Source of the DNA: Lingula anatina
Taxonomy: Eukaryota; Brachiopoda; Lingulata; Lingulida; Lingulidae
DNA: 29,898 nt
Direction of reading: 5' to 3'
Assembly: GCF_001039355.2 (NCBI RefSeq)
Contig: NW_019775504.1
Location: forward strand, 1 to 29,898
The position numbers and the translations under genes are program-made. This document shows, piece after piece, positions 11,153 to 20,951 of the stretch. Numbering within the stretch: the stretch's first letter is position 1; each line of letters starts with the position of its first letter. The notes under the pieces were generated by a model. That model was given only the letters and a program-made list of their open reading frames with translations. It was not told the origin of the DNA and ran no database searches.

Positions 11153-14100
11153 ATGGCGACTCATGTCAGGTGAGTGTAAGTTAGCAGGATGTCAGCGCAA
11201 TGAAAAGAAATTGATTACACATACATACAGTACATATATTTAATATTCAGTTGTAAAAATCAAATGATATACTACCAGTAGGAGCAGTGTTTAAACAGTC
11301 AAAATGGCTAGAACTGATTTAATATTGTTTAAAAACTTTAAATTCAACAATTTGTATTTTCAGCCCGGAGGCACAGATGTTCTTCATCTATGACCACACC
11401 TACCTGCAGAAAGAGGAGGATGACCTGAAAGATGCCATCATTTATTTTGCACCAAATACTGTAAATATTTCCTGATATTCAGTGTTTAAAACGTTTATTA
11501 TTTGGGCCTGTGTACCTTAACAATTATTAAAGTTTGGCAGAATTTTTTAAAGCTGAAATATTGACTAATCCGTGATGTAATATTTCCCCTTGGAAAAACT
11601 ATTTATTTTGAGCAGTAACCACTTCCAACAAGTCTAAGGCTTAATTTGTATCAAATTCTAGTTTTCTTGACTTGCTGACAAGTTGTTCAGTATTTTTCAT
11701 AATAGAGGTTAAAAGCTAAAAGATCAAAGGTGTTTTAAATGCTGTTGCCCATTTTGATTTATATCCTGTTATGTATATATATATATATATATATAGTTGA
11801 GTCAAAAGTTGAAAGAGGAATGAAATGCTTCTAGGTTGACATCAATGAGCAGTGTGCCTTGTGTGGACAGTTGATGGGAATGGTGGGATTCTTCAAACAT
11901 TTTACTGGGACAACACCTAAGTTTTTCAGGCTTCGCACAGAGGTGTTTGTTGTGAAACATGTTGGGAAATATACCTTGGTATGTTTTTTTTAAATTTATT
12001 TTGTTCATCATGATAGAATTTTTGTAGAGTGATCGATTTTTCAAAATTTACACCTGGTGGATTTATTTAAGTGCTTTAATAAAACATCAGTGAGATCATT
12101 TCAACTTTGTGAATGAAGATATATGTATCTGAAAAGTGAAATTATAACAAGAGAAGATGAAATGTGTGAAACAGCAAATAAGGGGTGAGTGCCAAATGAT
12201 ACACATTCTAACAAATTAATTTGCAAATGTTTTTCTCATTTACTTATTTCACTTACTAGTATGTCACAGTTACATGATGAAGCTATGGAATTTACAAGTA
12301 CCCGTTACTGTAGCTTGTATCTGTCATTATTCCCCAGGCCATGGCAGGAGATCTACAGGAACCAGAGGCTTCACTCAAGAAGAAATTAGATAACCTTTAC
12401 ACTTGCTTTGTCTTTTTTATGGGAAATTTGGAATTACTATTTCAGGTGAGTTAACTGGTAAAACAGGACATTCTATTTGTTTGTATACAATTTTAAGATG
12501 GCATCCAGTTTTCAGTGTATAAATCCTAATGTGAATTTAAAAGCATAAATACACAATCAAAGGTCCATAATTTTTATGTACTGACATTGTTTATGTCAAG
12601 AGGAGATATGAGATATTAGATGATTTACTCATTGATATTATCTTAATTTTGTAGCTATGTGATGGTGAAAGAGACAAATTTGTCTCCAGCATGCAGGCAG
12701 TGTGGGATTGTTACTTGCCATTCTCCAGGTTTTATGGGGATGCTGTGTCAGCTGCTTTTGAATCATTGCCAGTCATTGAACTGCCAAAGGTGTTGAAACC
12801 ATTTATGTGTCTAGCAGATTTCTGAATAAATATTACCAAAAGAAAATTTTGCTCACGATCCCTGGCATGATTTTAATATATTGTCTTTGTAGCTCTAGAA
12901 TTCATGTGTTTCTAAATAGCATTGTTTCACTTTGTATCAGTTACTTCATGTAAGATTTAGGAAAATATTCAAGGTGTATTTATGAAGCATATTTTACTTA
13001 TTGTTTATTTTTATTCTAATTCAGTATTTGAATAGCAGTGTTTCACTTTGCTATCAGTTACTTCATGTAAGATTTAGGAAAATATTCAAGTCATATTTAT
13101 GAAGTATATTTTACTAATTGTTTATTTTTTTCTAATTCAGTCTGGATCTAACTTGTTTGTCAAAGCATCTAGCTTGTTGCAGGCCAGTCAAAGAAGACCA
13201 GGAGTTTTGGCAGGATGTCTACTCTTTAAGAACAGGTACATATTAGAAGTATCTTAGTTCTTCAGTATTGAGCCATTAGACAAGACTCTCAGTGTGCAGT
13301 GAAGTTTTAGTTATGTATACTCCACATGAGATTAACTGTTAAGGGTTACTGCAGTTTTGTAGACTGTTTTATTGTTTTCAGTCTGTTTTTGTTTCTGTGT
13401 TTGAATAAAAACACTGTTATTGAGCCATTTCCAAACATGTGGAATGTAGCAGCATAAGGTGTCTTTGCATGTTTCTTCTCAGTCAAGTATTTGCCACACT
13501 ATAATACCTGTGTTTGAATTTTCAGGGTACTAGTAACACAGCTGTCTCAGGATCTTACCGCCAGGCTGCTGCTTATTAAACCACAACAAAGTCATGTATG
13601 TATTTTTTTTTATATAATGATTTGCTTTAATCTTTAACCTATTCTTATGATTTAATATGAAATTTGTCATATAAGCTATCGACAATTTTTAGAATATTAG
13701 CTACTTTATATACTTTTTCTGTGGCTTGCTGAACACCATTCCATTCTTTTCTTTTTTTATTTTATTTTATTTTATTTATTTATTTATTTTTTGCTGTTAA
13801 TTTCTTGCAGATTTTTTTTAATCACAACATATGTTATTTTTAATTCCAGCTTCCATGTCAAATATATGAGCCAGGTGAGGTTGAAATTCTGTCTCATTTA
13901 CTCAGTGATTCATCTTATATTCTAACCTTAAGAACATCTCATACAGGTTTTGTGTCCAGAACCTGATTGCTTTTTCTTCAAATTAAAATGGCAGTAGTGA
14001 TGGAAAAAAAATTAATGCTTTCAGTCCTGTTGAAAAAACATATACCTTAATTATAATTAAAGCAAGTCATTAATGCATTTATTTGAATGAAAATTTCAGA

Positions 14101-17100
14101 CTTCAGCCTCCCCAAAGGTGTGAGAATTCTGTCAGTGTACTTGACAGTGGAAGAATTTTTCAGCGTCACACCGTGGTTGACCAAAGTCGGGCGTCGGCAC
14201 TATGCTACCACAGACTTCAGAAAGATTGCTAGAGATATTCGTTATAGTGCTGGCATAGATGTATTCCGCAGCAGCAGTGCTGGAAGCCAGGGAACTGTAG
14301 GCAGCAGCACAGATACAGGGTCTGACTCCAGCAAGTCGCCCCCTGGATGTGGAAATAACATGTCAGACTCTGTCACGGAGATAACATGTACTTTGTGCAA
14401 TACGCCTGTACAAGGTGGGTGTGACTCTGAACACAATGCTGATGAGCTCAGAAACAGCGCTGGTAGTGTTCAAAGAATGGTGCAGCTACAACGAATGAGG
14501 GACACTTCCCCATCTATGTCTGATTATTCCAGTGTATTTAACTCCCCACAAAGTGTTTCGTCAACTTCTTCAAACTGTGATGTGCAAGGACAAAAAGAGG
14601 AATGCGAACGTCAGCTTGCGGATGAAGAGAATTGTAAAGACTCCAAAAGACAAACCTGTATCAACCTGGTGAAAGAGAGATTTGATTTGGCCCAACCATC
14701 CTCTGGTGATAAGCTGATACCATCAGAAGCAGATGAGAAAGACCAGTCTAGAGTTTCTTTTATCAGCACTGACTCTGAAGTCAGCTTTGCAGAAGTAACT
14801 ACAGAACCTTCAGTTGGAAAGACCTTGGAAAGTCACTCAAACAACAACCGAAGAGACACCACAGATGCCTGTATTAAAGATACAACTACAGAACCTTCAG
14901 TTGGAAAGAATTTGGAAAGTCACTCAGACAACAATGAAAAAGACACCACAGATGCCTGTAGTAAAGACTCAACTACAGAGCCTTCAGTTGGAAAGACTTT
15001 GGAAAGTCACTCAAACAACAATCAACAAGACAACACAGATGACAGTTGTAAAGACTCAACAGAAACAATATTATTTAGCTCTGTGAAGGAAGAGGAGGAA
15101 AAAGGAAACATTGAAGAATCTGTCCTGCTTCTAGATACTGTGGATAAAGTTGAAGCAAATTTCAACAATGAAGGAGCACCTGCTCATACAGATAGTAGCA
15201 GTCTCTGTGGGCAAGATGGCTCTTCACCACCTCCCAATTCTGGGGAAGAAACTATGCATAATGTTACTACAGGAATACTCGCTCATGATTGTGGTATGGT
15301 GCTTTCTGATAAATTTCAAATACCACAAAACAAAGGCAGCATGGTGTGTGATGAAGGAAATGTAAAGCAGGGTGATTCTTCACAAAAAGACCAGGTCGAA
15401 AAAAATGCATCTACTGACAGTTTAATGTGTGAAGAAAATTATGCAGAACAAATTAATTCCCTACATGATGCTGAAGATCAAGTCTTATCACAGGACAACG
15501 AGGGCTTATCCCCTGAAGAAAAAAGTGTATCATGGGGTGCAGAGCATATTTCTCCTTTTAACAGCCCAGATAAACAAGTCATGTTACATTCTAGTGACAG
15601 TTCATCTTGTGTAGAACATAGTGGATCACAGGATGAACAAAATTTGTCACAAAATGGCCCAAAAGATCCAAGCCCAGCTGGCTGTGATACTGTGACATTT
15701 GAAACATCATCTGAAAATGAAGTAGCAATATTAGACAACAGTAATGAAGTTGTATGCTCAGAAAACTCTGTAGAAGATGAAGAAAAGACAGATGGAGTAC
15801 AATATGATGAAGTTGGTGTTGACATTTCAGATTTACATATTAGCAGTAAATCAACATCAAATGACTTCATTCAAAATCCAGATGCTTTTAAAAGGGAAAA
15901 ACATGAAATTGAAGGTCAACGCCATAGTGCAAACAAGGAAGGCAAAGGTTCTGAATTAACAGCCACAGACAGCCCACAGATTTCATTAAAAACCCCTTCA
16001 TTTGAAAGACAACCCAGCAGAAACAGTCAAGATGGTAAAAGAACATTCCACCGACAAAACAGCAAAAAGAGCTTAGGTGGAACCAAAGAGAGACCATCCA
16101 TGTTCGAACGTCAGAGTAGCAGGAGAAGTCAAGATGGCAGCAGCAGGTGCCCTCCTGGTGTTCTGTCAGCCAATAAAGCAGGAGGTAAAGAGCTCCCTGG
16201 TTTGGAAAATGTGACCTTGTACATCCAGGGCCACTCTGATATGGTGCTGGTGCTGCTCATGGATAAGGAAGCAAGGCAGGATTCAGCAACTATGCAAGCT
16301 TTGGTGAGACTTTTGATATCACTAAAATGGTTTATGTTAAATGGAAGAGAATAGATTTATCAGACTTTAGAAAGTCAGCAAGTATACTCATGTTTTGAAA
16401 AAAAAAAATAAATAAATGAAATAAATAAAAACTAAAAACATTCTAAGGGCATATTAAAAGAACAATTTTTAAAACCTTTTGGTTATCTGTATTAGCACAT
16501 TAAATGTTAGAAATGTGAATATTTGGTGCTAACATCTGTTATGCATGATATGGTTTTCTAATTTTGCTCAGTGGAAATATGCCCTTCCTCATTTGGCAGA
16601 CCTTGAAGTGCAGTTAAAGGGGTGTGTCAAAGATGCTCCTAGACCAGTGAGTAAACTAAGCTTTAGGTTACAAGACTGAGTTTTTTTTTTCTTTGCAATT
16701 ATTTTTTCCTAACTTTCTCTTGCCTTCTTTGGAATACAAAGGAAAGTTTTTCAAATAGAAATGCATGTTACAAGGGTCTAATGTGGGATGCAAGTATAGA
16801 GTGCTAAATCAGAAAGATTAGGAATGTAAAATGTCCCTTTATAGGTTTCTTATCACTCTTTTAGTATCTTTTACAAGCAGGGGCGGATTTAGGCCGTCTT
16901 CTGGGTCTTCCGGAAGACGGTCAGATTTTCAAGTTTACATTGTTTACATCCATTTTTTCCTGTTGGAAGACGGTCAAAATTGGAGGATGAATCAACAAAG
17001 ATAATTTGGAAGACTGTCAGTAAATAGCTCTGGATCCGCCCCTGACAAGTGATTTTTATTTTCAGATTTCTGATGGCACCTATAATTTCCTGAGGTATGA

Positions 17101-17822
17101 TTCATTTCAAAGAAGTCTCAAAGGTAAGCAGTACTTAAAATATCTTAAGAAAAGCATTGCAACAATTTTATGATGATCTTTACATTTTGTACTCGTTATT
17201 TAAAGCAATGTAAGATTTCCTGAAATCATAAATTGTTGAGAAAAAGTAAACACCAGTCAATTGAATTTAGAGACATTATGTTTTTCTTGTTTTTCTTTCA
17301 GGTACCATAGTGAACCCAGTGTCAAGCCTTGAGAATGAATTTTATGATGGCGCTTGCCTTATGCACGAAGAATTTCAGAAGTCTGGGACAGTGAGAGATA
17401 TAACCCTGAGGTATATATACATAATGCACCATGCCCTTTAGAATAAGATTTTATATATCTTTGTAATAATTTTTAAATTACACGTAACAGGTAAAAAAAT
17501 AGAATATATCAGTAATAAAATCAAATATTTAAGGTACATGGAATTTGAACAGGACATTACCAAAAACAAATCATCTTTCTTTGAAATATGTTTGTTGAAA
17601 ACGTTTAATAATTGTGATTATTTATTTCTTCTACCTTCATTCTGTCTTTATTTCAGGAATCAAACCTGCTGTATATATGGCCACCAGAATATCAATGATG
17701 AGACATACTTCCAAATGCTGAATGTTCCACGAGGTATGCAGTGGGGGGTAGACCCCATGGCTGTTATAGAGGTCAAGGCCAAGAAAGTTCTTCACCAGGA
17801 TCACAACATATGCCTCTTGTGA
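11153..17822 (+). CDS. HPS4: HPS4, BLOC-3 complex subunit (complete, 13 coding exons)
   Basis: With HPS1, HPS4 forms BLOC-3, the exchange factor for Rab32/Rab38 in biogenesis of lysosome-related organelles. Exons: 11153-11169, 11364-11460, 11835-11978, 12338-12445, 12655-12789, 13141-13235, 13526-13595, 13850-13874, 14100-16303, 16572-16646, 17066-17123, 17302-17410, 17657-17822 (TGA). All are in phase, giving 1100 residues; human HPS4 is about 700. N-terminal residues 1-255 hold the longin-like region (FFIYDHTYLQKEEDDLKDA; QRRPGVLAGCLLFKNRVLVT; TARLLLIKP). C-terminal residues 966-1100 hold DLEVQLK, TYNFLRYD, EFYDGACLMHEEF and ETYFQMLN, matching vertebrate HPS4. The extra length is a Ser/Asp/Glu-rich, probably disordered stretch in the single 2.2-kb exon 9. 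The start is the first ATG giving the correct phase into exon 2. Confidence 0.92.
11774..11795. repeat. (TA)n microsatellite in HPS4 intron 2
   Basis: An uninterrupted run of about eleven TA units, 40 bp upstream of the exon 3 start. Similar runs occur at 1859-1876, 6759-6774 and 29095-29114. Confidence 0.85.
12915..13140 (+). repeat. Tandem duplication of an intron end including its splice acceptor
   Basis: Two copies of about 110 bp (12915-13024 and 13031-13140), period 116 bp, differ by only a few substitutions. Each copy ends in a pyrimidine tract and TCTAATTCAG. The second copy is the acceptor for HPS4 exon 6. Use of the first would add an intron-derived segment that meets an in-frame TGA after about 25 codons. 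Confidence 0.85.
13757..13791. repeat. ATTTT/ATTT simple repeat in HPS4 intron 7
   Basis: Tandem TTTTA units pass into TTTA units within the intron before the short 25-nt exon 8. It is ordinary AT-rich simple sequence. Confidence 0.6.
14798..15058 (+). repeat. HPS4: Three 87-bp coding tandem repeats in HPS4 exon 9
   Basis: Three direct copies start at 14798, 14885 and 14972. Each encodes 29 residues (about 464-550) built around TEPSVGK(T/N)LESHS followed by an Asn/Asp-rich tail and CxKD. The period is a multiple of three, so copy number can change without frameshift. The repeats lie in the acidic, probably unstructured middle of the protein. Confidence 0.93.
16000..16145 (+). other. HPS4: Basic RQxS motif cluster in HPS4
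   Basis: Residues about 863-912 contain three spaced motifs: FERQPSRNS, FHRQNSKKS and FERQSSRRS. The stretch is strongly basic against an otherwise acidic linker. R-x-x-S is a consensus for basophilic kinases and, when phosphorylated, for some 14-3-3 sites; that reading is inference from the motif alone. Confidence 0.55.
16878..17044 (+). mobile_element. MITE family A, copy 1, inserted next to an HPS4 splice acceptor
   Basis: 167-bp element with 11-bp perfect terminal inverted repeats (CAGGGGCGGAT / ATCCGCCCCTG), flanked by ACAAG direct repeats (16873-16877 and 17045-17049). It is GC-richer than the intron around it. It contains the perfect palindrome GTCTTCCGGAAGAC (16905-16918) and three spaced GGAAGAC(G/T)GTCA words. 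It has no coding capacity. It ends 21 bp before the last base of the exon 11 acceptor. A second copy is at 28418-28588. Confidence 0.9.
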
Positions 17823-19895
17823 TGTTTTAAAATTCTGAAAAAAAATAATTCTGTGGAGATTTTACTTCTTTTTTGTAGAAAATGACAAATTCTGATATTC
17901 ATTACCTTGAACCTTTGGCAGTAATCAAGCCAGTGACTTTTGTGTGAAATATTAGTAAATATCAGTTTGTGACTCAGAGAAAGTAACAAACATGCAGGCA
18001 GAAAAAAATTCAAAAGGATATTGAGTGTAAGGATTATTTGGCACTATTAAACTTGTATACAACGTAATATTATGTAGTAAACACATTTGATTGGGTGAGC
18101 ATATAAATGTTTAAAAATTACATATAGATATTGGTAGATATATGCACATTCAGTAACTGATTTTGTGAGAATGCAGCAAATATTAATATTGAGGAAAGGA
18201 TTTGATTGGATCCTATCCACATCCCCCATACCAGATTTGTTTATCATATCTGAACTTATGACTAATGCTCAATGCAGTGATCTAATTATTGTGAAAGAAA
18301 TGTTCAATTTTCTTTGAAATGTGAGAACTAGTTTAAACATGATTTGTCCACATTTTCCCCACTTTCAGCAACAGTATTCTGGCTGCATTGAAATGGCATG
18401 TGCACTTTAAGGGTTCGGTTTAGTGGATCTACATTACATGGGTTGTAGCTTATTATCAGATTTATTTTCTTGAAGGGCAAGTACAGGGAGCTTTGAAACT
18501 TGTTTTCTCGGTGTTATGGTCATTTTCTTTTTTTTAGTTGAAATGTGCTCTCAGGATAGCAGATATGGGGTTTGCTTAAAATTGATACAGCCAAGATGGT
18601 CTGTAGATCATGGAATCTTTTTCTCAAATCTTAATCAAAGCTATTTCAGCTGCAGGTCATATTAAATCTAGACCATGTGAACTTTTTTTTTATTTCTATG
18701 GCAGTCTGAAATAAGTACTTCTGACTCAACAATCCTTTATGATCCCGTTTGTAATTTCATACTTAAAGATTAGTTCATATCCTTGTTGTTTAATGTCTTT
18801 TATGGTACATACATAATTAGATTTGTAGCAAGATGTTACTTTTTGAAAGCTGCAACAGCCCTAGCAGTGTTTATCACAATCTGAGAAGACTCGCAAACAC
18901 ATTTGATTTTATTGAGTTCACATCATCTCAAATTGGTGTTTGAATAACTGGATGCTGCTCAGCATTAGTGTCAGAATTATTTTTATAGTTTTTTTAAGAG
19001 AAGTAAATTTCTTGTTAACAATAGTAAAAAGCTCAAGCTGGTTTTCATTATCAGGATATTTATTCCTTTTTGACATTTTTCTTATTTGCTTGATTATTAC
19101 AATCACACATATATATTTATCTTTTAACTTAAAGATGTGAAGGTTCATCTACTACTTAATTTACTATCATTTATTTTTGTACTTGGTGATAAAATTGATC
19201 ATGAACACCAAAATGTATAATATTCTGCTATAAATTGCTGTCGCAGTTTTAAGGTGAAGAGCACTAATACTAGGTTTTGTAGCACATAAAGGAACACATC
19301 TGCTAATAGAAAGCTAAAGCTAAAAACCCCTGTTCATTTTGTACATGCAAATGGAAAGGTTCAATTTCATCCAATAAGGTTATTTTATCAATAAACACTA
19401 CATTATTGTGTATATTTTAAAGGCATTATATCTTAATTACAAAGTTGGTTGTTTCTGAAGCAAAACGAAAAACCACACAAATGTGATGGTACAAGTAACA
19501 AGTTTATGGTCCCAAGGACATTCAATATACATAAAGTTCCTGCAAAATATCAAAATAAATTGTGTAATATTATCTCAAGCTAAAACAATGTGTTACAGAC
19601 GACAACACGTTTACAAATTTTAACAGGTTTGTAAATTTTCCTCATCTAACATTATTATATATTATATACAATAAAACTTGTTAAACACAAAACTGTCAAT
19701 AGTTAAGAGAGCAAGAAGGCATCCATTGCTGCAAATAATAATGCAGATGCAACCTTTTCATTCTTACAATATATCATTTCAATTCCACCTACCAATATCA
19801 GAGGATTCCTAATTATCAAGGTAAGTTGCTTTGTACAGAAAAATATGCAACACTTCAGTGACTTTTCTGTAATCTTAAACAGAGTTGTAGCAACT
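17823..19895. other. Convergent 3' region: untranslated tails of HPS4 and the CARD-kinase gene
   Basis: Two kilobases separate the HPS4 stop (17822) from the stop of the minus-strand gene (19896). There is no convincing coding exon. Plus-strand poly(A) signals: ATTAAA at 18046 and 18661, and the first canonical AATAAA at 19390-19395. For the minus-strand gene the first canonical AATAAA downstream of its stop is at 19170-19175. If the canonical signals are used, the two transcripts overlap tail to tail by about 220 bp. Confidence 0.6.
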
Positions 19896-20951
19896 CTAGT
19901 TAAGTCTAATGCGGACATTTGGGAACAGATCTGACACCAGCTCTGGCTTTTCTTTCTTTAACTCTTCATATATGCATCTCATTCTAACACCCTGTTCAAA
20001 TACAGTTTGTGCCATACCCAGCTCTTTATAGTTCTCAGGATAACCTTTAGTATACATAAGGGCAAGGTTACCATATTCATCAAAGCAAGGCGACCCAGAT
20101 GCCCCATGCATAAAACTTGACTTCATTGACTGTCGATTGCTATCACGTGCATTTGCAAAATTGCCTGAAGGATAGGTTTGCATGTCTTTTTGAACATCTA
20201 AATCGCTAAGTATTGTTGTATCTGGGTCATATCTTAATGGATCACATTTATTATGTCCTACAATACAGACATCTTTTCCTGGCTCCACATCTGCTATATC
20301 ACAGTCGAGATCTGGTACAACATCATGGCTGTCTGCATTGCGAATGTAGAACAAAGCTGCATCCAATACTTCACTGTACCATGGCATATCTTCAAATTTA
20401 TATGTTGTTGTTCTTGAAGTTTGTTGCAAATATCCAAATTCTACCTTGACTCCTTGGCAACCTGTAGAACAGGAAAAAATGAAGTAAAAGCAATATTCCC
20501 CCAGCCTCCACCTCCTGATTTAATACCTAATTGTCAAAATACTTCAATGTGTATTTCTTAAGATATCATAATGAGCTTTAAATAAAAGCATGTTCTCAGT
20601 TTTCACAAATACTACAAGGCACCCTTATAAAATGTTTTGATATGCAACAGTAAACCATCATAAATACATTTAAACTTTTAGTGCAAAACACCTTTGAAAC
20701 ACATCTTGTTAGCATCATCACTTTACCTTCTCCGAAACTGTAAACAATGTGACGATTCGTCATCAAATAATTTCCACCTATTTTGAAGCCTGTGGCAACG
20801 GCACGGTCTTCACCACATCTATCTATGACTTTTATCAGGCCAACTGATTTCCAATGCTTGTCTATCTTGGAATTGATCAACTTGACAAGTGAAACCACTG
20901 GGTAACTGGCATCAAAGAGCTTGGTAAAATTTCCATCACAGTATAAGTTTT
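19896..20951 (-). other. Trypsin-like serine peptidase domain (exons 20727-20951 and 19896-20461)
   Basis: Chymotrypsin-fold signatures are in order: ATGFKIGGNYLMTNRHIV with catalytic His663, EVLDAALFYI with Asp704, and HGASGSPCFDEYGNL with nucleophile Ser792 in a GxSGxP setting. The GASGSP motif and short intracellular-type sequence look more like HtrA/FAM111-type Trypsin_2 peptidases than secreted digestive trypsins (GDSGGP). No zymogen activation site is evident. His lies in the first exon, Asp and Ser in the last. Substrate unknown. Confidence 0.85.

Noticed and set aside
14814-15086. 90-codon ORF in a second plus-strand frame over the 87-bp repeats
   Set aside because: The repeat period is a multiple of three, so every frame repeats. 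Only the HPS4 frame is continuous with the conserved exons.
15478-15870. 130-codon minus-strand ORF opposite HPS4 exon 9
   Set aside because: It is antisense to a long coding exon of biased composition; low-complexity Ser/Thr reading with no splice or domain support.
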